This document shows positions 1 to 10,864 of a DNA stretch of 64,000 bases, one piece after another (position 1 is the first letter of the stretch; the number at the start of each line of letters is the position of its first letter). The position numbers and the translations under genes were made by a program. Source of the DNA: Eudromia elegans (Eukaryota; Chordata; Aves; Tinamiformes; Tinamidae); contig PTEX01000006.1 of assembly GCA_003342815.1 (NCBI GenBank), positions 2,859,338-2,923,337 of the forward strand, given 5' to 3'. The notes beneath the pieces were generated by a model that did no database searches, had not been told where the DNA came from, and saw only the letters and a program-made list of their open reading frames with translations.

Positions 1-1883
1 GATAGTTTCATTGATACTCAGAAGGAGGATGACACTCTCAGGTAATAGCTACAGTCTAATCAAAATGTTGGACTACCTTAGTTGTCTCAGGGTGAGCAAG
101 ACTTGTGAGTGCTGAACACTCTTCAGATGGGTGTCTGTGAAGGGACAGGGATAGCAAATCTTGCCAAATTGACTTCTCCTTCCTAGTTCCCCTCTTCAGT
201 TCCACATATATCATACAAGAAAGCCCAAATTAAGATCTCCTTTGATGAACTTATTTGTTAGCAGTGTAACATCCCTGCAGTGTTTTAAAGATAACTTCCC
301 CTAGCCAGGTCTCCGTATCAGACTTGGTCCCCTTAGAGTTCTCTCCCATCAAACAAGCTCTTGCTCAATATCTTACACTTTCATCTTGAGCTTCTAAGCA
401 ATCCTTGTTCTCCTCAGCAAGGAGCCATCACTAATTCTCTCCCAGACTCAAAACTACGGGAAAGACTCCAACACTCCCAAAAAATGGGCTGCTTCTTATA
501 TCTCCTAGCAATGCAGGCTCCCAGCCATCTGCTCTCAGTAATATCTCCTTAGTCCTCCAAGGCCCATTATTTAGGAAGAAAACCAGGCACAGGTGAGAGA
601 CGAGGCTTAAATCCCTTAAAAGCTTACACTTGCCCCATGATAAAATGCAGGACTCCTGAAATATTTCCAGTAATTTAAACTCTGGAAGGTAGAGTGCAAT
701 AACTCCAAAGAAAAACACATTTGTTTGGCCTGTGGAAGTATTAACCATTGCTTGCTAGAACTGTTTTAGATGTACAGCTCCCCCTGAATTGTGATATGTC
801 TCTATCACAACTATGCTCTAGAAGCCTGGGTCAAGTTCTCCCTTTAATTTCAGTATAAAATAAATGAAAACACTTATTTCCTCCTTTCCAGTTTGGATAC
901 TTTGGCAAGTCAATAAGACAGGGGAATGCAAATCAACATGTTGCCCAGGACATATGGTAAAATTATGATGAATATCATATTGCTGATAGCATCTAGGGGC
1001 ATCCTTTTGGGCTGCAAAACAAATCCAAGTAAAACAGAAGAGGGTAGGAGTGCAGTAGGATACTACAACTACTATTTTTTTCACCCAGAATTAGTATAAT
1101 TTATTTTCTTTATTTTTCTTTCTTTGGTCTACATTTTAACTCATTGACTGTACATTTAAACTATCTTCATTCATGTGATTTTACTTATTAAGTGCATATA
1201 ACTTTTGTTTGGTCTATCAAAACCCAGCTACAAATTAGATGAACGGATAAATTTTGTATACCAGAGAGTAGTACACCAAAATACAGCTGTATGTAGAGCT
1301 GCATTGTGTTCATATGCATGTGTTCATATAGAGTGGCAGAAAACCTACAGCAGGCATTCATGTTGTGGCAACCTTTCCAAAAGTATTATTAACTCACGAC
1401 TTTGTAGTAGTCATGTCTTTACTCGCTGATATAACTTGAAAGAAGCCTTACAATCCTCTTGGGGTATGACTGAAGCCTTGCCATGCAGACGTGGCTTGGG
1501 TTTTGCTGCATGTCACAGGTAATTCCTGCTCATGACATGGTAAGTGAAGAACCACAGGCAAGTTCTCATTCTTTTTTAACCTTCTCCCATTACAGATCAC
1601 TGTGGATAACGTACAAACTTTCTAACTCAAAATGTAGAAGGTGCATAATTTAAAAGGCTTGCAAATGATTCTCCGATCAAATACTGCCATCAAGTGGACA
1701 TGCACAGTAGAAGGCTACAAGTAAAAGGATATTGTTTTAAAAGCAGAAGCTGGAGAGAAGGCAGCTTAAAGTAGTATTCCCTCCCCGCCCCTTCTACGTT
1801 ACATACACCAAAGTATTTCAAAGCAAGGCTTGGTCTAGCCCAAATTTCTGGTTAAGCCTGGTTTAGTTTATGCATATATATAC

Positions 1884-1915
<32 letters not shown>

Positions 1916-3157
1916 AAATACCTCCTTCATATGTAAGCAACTTTAAAATTACTCAGATTTGCAAATATGAATCAATTGACTGAAAAAACACTGCTCTGAC
2001 GGCAGAATATCTCTTGGCTTCTTAAAGAAAAGGACTAGGAGACTGCATTGTGTTTCCAAGACCATGTCCAGGACCTCAATTTAGATATGATCTTTGGGAA
2101 AAATATTTAATCCTGGAAAAATCTATACAGGAGTGAGGTGGAGGAAAAAGTCAATGTGTTTGAGCTTAAGAGCAAATGATCAAAGATAGCTTTATTGTTT
2201 TCTTATACTTCTAGAGGATAGCTCTCTTTGTGACTGAAAGAACTGTCTTCGTATAAAATTTTCCCCCATTCCTTTCAAAGTTTTAAAAGAATTGCATAAC
2301 ATACAATTTAGGAGAAATTTAGGAAAAGGCAAACAAATATGTGCCTAAGGAAAAACCTAGATAACAAATTGGAGCCCTGTATCTGCACTGAGTTGTTAAG
2401 CCTACAAGGTTAAGAGGCCAAATAAATTTTGCCAAGGCAATGGCAAAATAAAGACTTGGAGATCGGAGGGTACTGTTACATTATGACTGTCTTACCCAAG
2501 CAACATGTCTGGGCCGCTCTATTCAGTGACTCTTTGCACATATTCCAGGGAGGCTGCAGATGGGTTGTTAACGCTGCTTGACCCTCAAAAACTCAACGTT
2601 TATTTCAGCTAGGAATACCATGGTTCAGCATTGGTAAAAAGCATCCTGTAAAGATGCCATAGATGGTTAGCCTGGAAGAATGGTTGAGCCAGGGTGCTCA
2701 GGAGATGGTTTAGCTTTTACAAATAACATCGTAATTAACAAAAAACAATACACACAGTATTAAAATATATGTGGTTATCAAAAACTACAGTAAAGAAAAC
2801 CATGTACATATTCTCTATTCAGGTATATTTTTATTCTATGCAAAGTTTGATTTTTCTAATAAAATGAATGCTGTAGGATAAATGAGGAAAACATTACTAA
2901 AGCCCTGCCAATAGCATGCTGATGGGAGCATTGTTCTCAGCACATAATATCTCCTTAATACGTATGGGGCTCTTCTGTCAATATAGCAGAAAGTTTCAAG
3001 TGTCTCACAGAGAGATGGGTAACATGGAGAACCTTTGGCATGTTCTTCTGTTGTTTAGGGAAAGAAGGAGCTCAGTAGCTGAGCTAAGTCCAAAATATTT
3101 CAACCTGCAGCTCAGGTTGAGTTGTCCTCAATTTTTTAATTTGTTCTTTTTTTTCAG
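1..3157. other. Gene-poor sequence on the 3' side of DLK1
   Basis: AT-rich DNA with only short open frames and no recognised domain. A TG/TA microsatellite lies at 1872-1915. The donor-like CAG|GTAATA at 41/42 is the only splice-like feature I would note. Confidence 0.6.
1872..1915. repeat. TA/TG microsatellite
   Basis: Composite tract of TA, then TG, then TA dinucleotides. Confidence 0.93.
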
Positions 3158-3365
3158 GCAACGTGGCAGAGATAAGGGCTGAGGAGAGCTCAGAGAATTT
3201 TGCTCGACTAAGGCAGTACATTGAAAAAGCAGGAAGGCGAGATGCAGTAAGACAGCTGATAAAAGACTGGGGCAAAAGTGCTGGGGCATTGTAGATATTT
3301 GACATAGTAGATATATTGTTTTCTGTTTGCTACTAGTGTCATTAAATAGTTAAAATTGCAATAAA
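3158..3365 (+). CDS. Putative terminal exon of an unidentified gene (partial)
   Basis: A strong acceptor (long T-rich tract then TTTTCAG, AG at 3156-3157) is followed by two bases completing a split codon, 44 open codons and a TAG at 3292-3294. A canonical AATAAA lies at 3360-3365, 66 bases past the stop. The peptide starts NVAEIRAEESSENFARLRQY and continues IEKAGRRDAVRQLIKDWGKS to end AGAL. It looks like charged amphipathic helix with an internal GRR, which resembles an amidation and dibasic cleavage site. I do not recognise a family. Upstream exons are not established. An open run of 44 codons after an acceptor is not rare by chance, so the case rests on the combination of signals and the protein-like composition. 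Confidence 0.3.
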
Positions 3366-5779
3366 TTAAAATTATAATTTTTTTAAAAATATTTTTTTTA
3401 AAATGGAAATTACATCAGTAATTGCTTATTGTTTCTTTTTGGCCATTTTATCAGTGTTTCTGTACAAAGAAAATTTAAGAATTCTTGCTTTTGAGACCTG
3501 TTGCTGAAACTGCTTTAAATACTGCAGCTCAAGTAACTCGTCTGCCTCATTACTCCAGTTCTCTATCATCTGTGTGGTTTTGGAACTATTCACTGCAGTA
3601 CCACCACAACTCTCATACATATGTTGAGCTCTGTCCCAGAGAAGAATTAAAGACAGCTTTTTTTTTTTCCTCCTTTTCATGTTTAAGATAAGATGTTTTC
3701 CCCTCTGAAAGTGCAGTGAGACTATATGATCCTCCTAAACTTCTTCATTGATACTGCAAAAATAGGAAGGATATTGGGAGCCAAAAGCACTACTCTTTCA
3801 ATGCTGAGTGACCAGTTCTTCAAAGAGGGTCTCCTGTCTCTATATATTAGGAAATATACTATCTATGATACAGGAGCTGCCAAGAGGGTTATCATAGCCA
3901 AACAACATATGACAGTTCATAAATGTGAATTTAATTCCCTACATTTTAAGCACAAGTTTATTACTCAAAGTCTTTCTCTAGCCTGAACGAGAGCTCCTAG
4001 AGCTGCAAGGGCTGTGGGCATCTGTGCCAAAAGGAGAGAAAAAGCTGTGCAGTGCTAGGGTGACAGCCATGGGAATGCTGCTCAGAGCAAGGGAGTGTGA
4101 AGGCCATTTCTGATTAACTCCAAGTTTATATTAATGGATCTTTATCACACAGCAGATCACATATTAGAATGAACAAAACCAGATTATATGCCTTAAAAAA
4201 AAAATAAAGTGAGCTCACTTCCCTAGTTCACATTTAGGCTGGCTCAGAGGCTATCAAACACTGCTTACCTGGGTTAACTTTCATCTGGGTTCCAGCATTG
4301 ATCTTTGATTGAAAGACTAGTTTACAAGTTTCTGCTTTTGATTAACATTGGCCTTCTCAACAAGAGCTTTTTGGGGAAGTATCTACTTGTTCTGAAATTT
4401 TCATCCTGTTATCCAGAAGTCAACATTTTCTACAGAATTACCTCTACACACATTTTTTTCCTGTTATTTGTAGGCTTTTGAACTATAAGTGTACTAAAAC
4501 ATCCATGAATACTGTCACCAATACAGCTAGCTTTTCATGTACTCAGAGCAATTCAGAGACATGCCAACAGAAAAGATTCTAAGATAATGTGCTTTTAATG
4601 TGATCAGTTCTTACTAAATTTAAGAGCAGTATAGTTATCAGAGAGCGCAGAAAAAAAAGCTGCTGAATCTTCCTATCTGGGATAGCTGTGGCAATAAATT
4701 GTTAACAGCATCTAAAGATACCTTTAAGAGATAGTTGAGATAAAAACATTTTCAGGGAACAGAGAGCGCAAAACTGCACCATGAGGATGGAGAATGTGGA
4801 GCTGAAGTAACCCCGCGTGGGCTGAGCCTTTGCCATAGGTGACACAGTCCTGCCAGGGCTACACATGAGGTAGAGATAACCCCTGCTAACAGGGCATATG
4901 TATAATCCTAGACATAATAAATGATTAATCTGGTCCAGGGAACATCCAGGGACTCCAGTCAGGAGCAGATAGGACTGAAGACAGCAAGCATATGTTCAAA
5001 AGCACAAAACAGGACATCAGACAAGCTGGAATTGTCTGGAGACAAGCTACTCACAGTGTGGGTCCAAGGTCCATCCAGAAGGCAAGAGCTGCAGCAAAGC
5101 CCAGGAAGAAGTGAGACTCTCAAGCTAAACTGAAATAGAGCCCAGGCCAATTGGCAGTAGTGTGGGTGGAAGCCCCAGGTGAGGCCAGTCAGGTCATTAG
5201 ACCTTTTTGTGGCCACAGAGCCCTAAAGATTTTGTGGTTCCCCTGGGTCTTGACTCCATGTTAGAGCTGCTTGTGATTATTGCAGATCTTGCCTATGTCT
5301 TGACATATGACAGAGAAAAGGCAGAGATGGGGAATCTGAAGCAGCTGTACTATTTCAGTTCTTCTCTTTACAGAGCTCATTAAAGAAAAGTCAGAAGCAG
5401 ACCCTTTGCATTTGGATTTGGTTTCAGTATAGAAAGTTTGACCAAAGGCACCAAAATATTTTTAACATTTTTGTTGATGGCTAAAACAGTTGTGGAAGTA
5501 GCACCAAAAATAAGAGAGATCTGTAACCCAAAAATAATATTACAAAGGCCTCCTAGATTATACAGAAGTAAGCTATCCTATAACTATGCAAAAATAGTAA
5601 AGCTGACTGGACAGGTGAGACATCAAGACATCAAACCAGACTTGCTCATATTTATCCCACTCTCTAAACTCTTTATCACATATAGAATAAACATTAGACA
5701 GAGACACTCGTGATAGGTTTGCTGTAGCATAACAACATTTACAAATCAGTCAATAAACCAGTATAGCCCTTAACTGCCA
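3366..5779. other. Intergenic sequence with no recognised gene
   Basis: Nothing recognisable as a gene. 4740-5220 is somewhat richer in G and C and purines than its surroundings, with no identifiable repeat family. A 67-110 bp open stretch near 5438-5713 has no protein-like features. Confidence 0.55.
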
Positions 5780-6136
5780 TTTATTCAAAAACAAGCATCA
5801 GTGAGTAATTTACAAGTACCATATTTGCCAAACAAATTATGCACAAGACAGGAAAGCTGCAAAACAGTTCCAGTAGTAAATTACCTTTTAAATAGCTGCC
5901 TTAAAAATAAATCAAATGATCATTCGCTGCTCTTCAATTTTTTTTTTAAAACTTTTATTATGGGGAATGAAAAAATCAACACAGCAGAACACGACATATT
6001 AAAGTTCTCCTTTACCGCTCAGCACAAGTTACAGCAATTGTACCCACAAATATTGAAGCCAGTCACAGGTAATAAGTTCAATCTATTTTACATATTGCTA
6101 TGAAAACTTGCAATTTCCTGCTAGGCTTTTGAGGGC
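5780..6136 (-). other. DLK1: DLK1 3' untranslated region with two candidate poly(A) signals
   Basis: On the minus strand AATAAA occurs at 5959-5954, about 178 bases after the stop, and again at 5785-5780, about 352 bases after it. Either would give a short 3' UTR. I cannot say which is used. The first is followed by an A-rich run, which is not a typical GU-rich downstream element, so the second may matter more. Confidence 0.55.
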
Positions 6137-6878
6137 CTAGATGGCAGTATAGTTCTTAGTGTAATTAGTCAATTTGATCTTCTCTGGGAAGATGATGTTA
6201 ACGGAGAGGTTTTCCCCATTGCTAGATTTCAGAAAAAAGTTCTTTTTCTTGCGTAGGAGATGGCTATATTTGGCATTTGCAAGCCACATTTCACATTTTG
6301 AAAAAAACACAATCCCGGTTGTACCCAAGACTACAAGACATGTAAGTAAACCCAGGACAACGAAACATATCACCTGACTTCTACTGAGCAAGGGATCTGC
6401 CTTTTGGATTGTTTCTTTCATTGTTATTTTCAGGACTTGATGTTCTTGATGCACTGATTTGTGACGCACTTTGGATGATGGGTTGTAACTCTGCGTATTC
6501 TTTGCCTCTCTATTCACCCCAGAGAGACTTGTATTTTTGCTGGGATGTTTGCAGGTCTCACCAACAAATTCTGGCTTGCAGATGCATTTGTATCCTCCCT
6601 GGGAATGTTCATGGCATGTTCCTCCATTCTCACATGGGCCGCTTGCACAGAATACGACACGGCCGCTACAGAGTTTTCCTGTATAGCCATGGGGGCACAA
6701 ACAGCTGAAACCTGCACCGATATCTGTACACGTTCCTCCATTTTCACAGGGGTTGGATTCACAGTCGTCCGTATCTATCTCGCAGAAATTGCCAGCAAAA
6801 CCAGAAGGGCACAGACAGGACGCATGGGGGGCAAAGCCGTTGTCATCAACACATGTTCCTCCATTCTGACAGGGAGAG
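6137..6878 (-). CDS. DLK1: DLK1 coding exon 5 (EGF4-6, spacer, membrane helix, tail, stop)
   Basis: The exon begins after acceptor GGGTTCTAG and ends at TAG (6137-6139). It codes for residues 145-390: the rest of EGF4, EGF5 (183-214), EGF6 (221-253), a spacer rich in N, S, K, H and Q with a sequon at N259, the transmembrane helix ([20 protein letters not shown] region) and an LRKKKN stop-transfer followed by NIIFPEKI. The last eleven residues, from K379-L380 to I390, do not resemble the acidic mammalian end. The open frame extends 57 bp upstream past the acceptor, so a naive ORF start at 6934 is wrong. Confidence 0.97.
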
Positions 6879-9800
6879 CTAGAACCCAGAACAAATACAT
6901 ATACACAAAGCTGAATGAAATCCAATGAAAACAACCATTATGAAACACTTTGCATAATAAAGAGCTGGTTTTATTGAGCTGGTTTTATTGAGCCAATTCC
7001 TAATGCAAATCAAGAGAAGTCAATGAACTTTAATCAAGAATGAGTTTGTTCAAGAGCTTTGTCAAATATAGATTATAATATATTCTGCTGACCCTTTAGG
7101 CAAGATTAATATGCCAGTATATAAATCCGACCTGAAGAGCTGTAAAAGGATTTTAAATTATTTCAAACATTTATTTAAATTAAGCTTCCCATTCTTTTCA
7201 TATTCTTAGAGCTATTTAGCTGAATGACTATTTGGACAAGACTGAACAAAGACACTAGCAACAAGGCTATGTATTGTATTGACAAAGCAAAACTCTCTGC
7301 CCTGGGAGCCTGATGTGAAGGTGCTTGTTTTGGTTCTGCCTTTGCAGCACTCAGAGACACACTGAAAATTTAAAGGTGAACAGATACTTTTGTGAGAATT
7401 GCTATTTGCAAAATATTGAAAAAAAAATGAAAAATATAATAAATAAAGATAAGTGGGAAGTGTCAGCCCTAGCAAACGTACCTGTAATGTGACTACAGGC
7501 CCTACAAATCAAATATTTTACAAATGCTTGAAATGTTTAATTGTTAGTAATCTGGTATTCTAAGAGACATAGATAGGTTTTTTTTTAAAAAAAAAGACTG
7601 GCCTTCTTGGCAAAAGAAGGGGCCTTGGGCCACAGGTTTACTGCTTGCACACTAAAAAGATGAATTTCAGACATGAGAAAAAGACAACATAAACTGCAGG
7701 GAGGCTCACAGTATACCTCACATATGCAATGGGCAGTGGCAACTCACTGTCCACTGTTATGGATTTGCATGGAGAGAGGGTCTTTAAGTGGGTTTAAGAG
7801 ATCTGCTGATGTCCAAGTGAGGTGACTGTAAATGAGAATAAGCTCCTGACTACAAATGGTCCCCGACCACTGGTGGGATAATGGCTGGGCCTCTCCAAAG
7901 CCAGTTGCACTGGGAGCAACTACGCTAGAGACTCCCCTGAGCATCCTCCGGCTCTACAGGTGACCGAAGCACTTGGTGACCCCTCAGCAGAAGAGCTTGA
8001 ATATTGTGCAGAGGAGTTGCCTGCTTGTTTGCTACTAACCCATAAAACAATATGCTCTGTCCTCTCATGTTGTCCTATAGCTGCTCGAAAAAAGGCTGCT
8101 GCAAGAACAATTCGGAGCTCTGGCAGCTCTAGCAGGAAAGAAAAAGGTGCTGTCACAAAGCAGCTATTACAGGAGCCTGCTGACAATTCGAGGTGATCAT
8201 ACATCCAGGGAATTTTGCCACGATCTCTAACCACTATTCCTGCTAATGGCAGAAAAATAAGGAAGCTTTAGTTATCATGGACATTGTTTAACAAAATGGT
8301 CACAATCAGCCTTGAAGGGTTTAACACGATCTCTTGAATTTAGGAATCCCATGGACAATCAGACACGCACTTTGGGTACAGCAAAGTGCAGAAAACGGGG
8401 CCTCATGGCTGGATTGGATTACCTTATCAATTACGGGGAAACGTGGGAATAAAGTTATGGAGAATTTAACCATAATATGATTTTTTTTCTCAATGGTTTA
8501 TACATATACATTTTTATTTTAGTAAAAACAGTTAAGATGGAACATAGAATTTTGGATATGTATTCTTTACTTAGAATCATAGAATCATAGAATGGCTAGG
8601 GTTGGAAGGGACCTGTAGAGGTCATCTAGTCCAACCCCCCTGCACACGCAGGGTCCCCTAGAGCATGTGGCACAGGGTGATGTCCAGGCGGGTTTTGAAG
8701 ATCTCCAGAGAAGGAGACTCCACCACCTCTCTGGGCAGCCTGTTCCAGGGCTCTGTCACCCTCACCGTTAAGAAATTCTTCCTCAAGTTCCTGTGGAACT
8801 TTTGGTGCCTCAATTTTTGGCCATTTCCCCTAGTTCTATCACTGGCCACCACTGAGAAGAGGCCAGCCCCTCCTCCTCACTCCCTTTCTTGAGATATTTA
8901 TATACATTAATCAGATCCCCTCTCAGTCTTCTCTTCTGCAGGCTGAAGAGGCCCAGCTCTCTCAGCCTTTCCTCATAGGGCAGATGTTCCAGACCCCTAA
9001 TCATCTTTGTGGCCCTGCGCTGGACTCTCTCTAGCAGCTCCACGTCCCTCCTGCACTGGGGAGCCCAGAACTGCACACAGTACTCGAGGTGCGGCCTCAC
9101 CAGGGCTGAGTAGAGGGGCAGAATCACCTCCCTCGACCTGCTGGAGACGCTCTGCTTAATGCACCCCAAGATCCCATTGGCCTTCTTGGCCACGAGGGCA
9201 CACTGCTGCCTCATGGTCAACTTGTCGTCCACCATGACGCCCAGGTCCCTCTCTGTGGGGCTGCTCTCCAGGAGGTCGGTCCCCAGCCTGTAGGCATGTC
9301 TAGGGTTATTCCTCCCCAGGTGCAGGACCCTACACTTGCCCTTGTTGAGGTTACTCGCCGCCCAGCTGTCCAGTCTGTCCAGGTCTCTCTGGATGGCAGC
9401 GCAGCCCTCAGGGCTGTCAGCTATTCCTCCCAGCTTAGTATCATCAGCAAACTTGCTGAGGGAGCACTCCATCCCTTCATCTAGGTCGTTAATGAATAAA
9501 TTGAACAGGACCGGACCAAGTTACTTCTACTAACACAAAATTGCTTTTGGTTTTAGTATGTTTTAGTATGTAAATAAGGCATTAGAATTAATCTCCTTGA
9601 ATCACAGAATCACAGAATTCTTAGAGTTGGAAGGGACCTCTAGAGATCATCCAGTCCAACCTCCCTGCTCCAGCAGGGATACCTACAGTGTGTGGCACAG
9701 GGTGGAATCCAGGTGGGTTTGGAAAATTTCCAGAGAAGGAGACTCCACAACCTCTCTGGGCAATCTACATGGATTAAATTATTTTAAACACTTTGCATGT

Positions 9801-10833
9801 GAGATGATCAGCAAGGTGTGGTACATAAAAGAATAGCTGCAGAAACAGGGACATACTGTTCCAGTTGCTTTCCAAATACTTTAATTTAAAAAAGCAAACC
9901 TCTGTCTACTCTGCTTCAGACTGCTACTTGGCTACTTCAAAACATTGCACCGATATCACTAATGCAGATACATCTGCCTGCTTTTGTAAAGATGTAAAAA
10001 CGGCAAGCATGGCAATGCTTGCAAGAGACAGTGAAGAGTGTACAAAAATCTAGGGAGCTTTATCCATAAGGAAGATCTGAAGATTTGTAATTTTCTATTG
10101 CTGAGTTAAAGCAGAACAAGAGGGTGCTAGTACAGAGCTGTCGAGGCACAAGGCAATCACAGAAGAAGAGAAAATGTGTCAGATTAGAATAGTAATTTTA
10201 CCAAGCCCATACCCCCCAAAAAGGCATTTCATACGGCCATGTGACTTGAATTAGAAAAGAACAGGTATCTCTAGGTTTCCACAGTTAGACTCAGTTAAAA
10301 TTTAACACAAAAAAGAAATCCTTTTCTTTGAATAGTTCTATCAGTGATGACGAAAATTAATATCCTTGAGAATGAGCAAAATATTTAGTCAACATATCAC
10401 AATAAGGCCATACATGTGTTTTGGTAACAGTCTGTTTTCTTCATAGTAACTTCAGCTCACCCTCTGCTACAATACTAAATTTGTATTGTCAGAATGTTTG
10501 CATTATTTCCAAGACTTCAAATTCCCTTATGGCTCTTTCACCACCTAAATGCTTTCCTGGTCAGTCTTTTGTTACATGCTTCATTAACATATGTATTTAT
10601 ATTTAAGTGCTGATGTGATTTAGATTGCACATTATAGATGTACTTTACATATCAGATCTGAAGATTATTTAAAATCTACTACGAATATTCTGTGTGGACA
10701 TATGGCTACTGTTATGCAAATGCACGCGTGCCTAATTTGCACATTTGGATACTGTAACAGTGTATAGTTAGAACAGATGAGCAGATGAAGGGCTAATCAG
10801 ATAGATAACTGGCCAGCTCTTACACATTCTCAT

Positions 10834-10864
<31 letters not shown>

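Noticed and set aside
3158-3294. Assignment of the 3158 exon to the NPY/PP or glucagon/secretin peptide family
   Set aside because: Short patterns (LRxYI, YIExxxxRDxVxxLIK) recall both families, but spacing, N-terminal residues and exon structure fit neither. Left unidentified.
1-6136. RTL1- or MEG3-like elements of the mammalian imprinted domain
   Set aside because: No retrotransposon-Gag-like frame or recognisable homologue is present, and the window covers only a few kilobases on that side of DLK1.
6545-6928. 127-codon plus-strand open frame opposite DLK1 exon 5
   Set aside because: It is the antisense shadow of the cysteine-rich EGF coding sequence, with no independent features.
6879-6934. 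ATG at 6934 as the start of a 265-residue protein
   Set aside because: This open stretch is intron 4. The acceptor at 6879-6880 and the phase match to exon 4 show the frame is entered by splicing.
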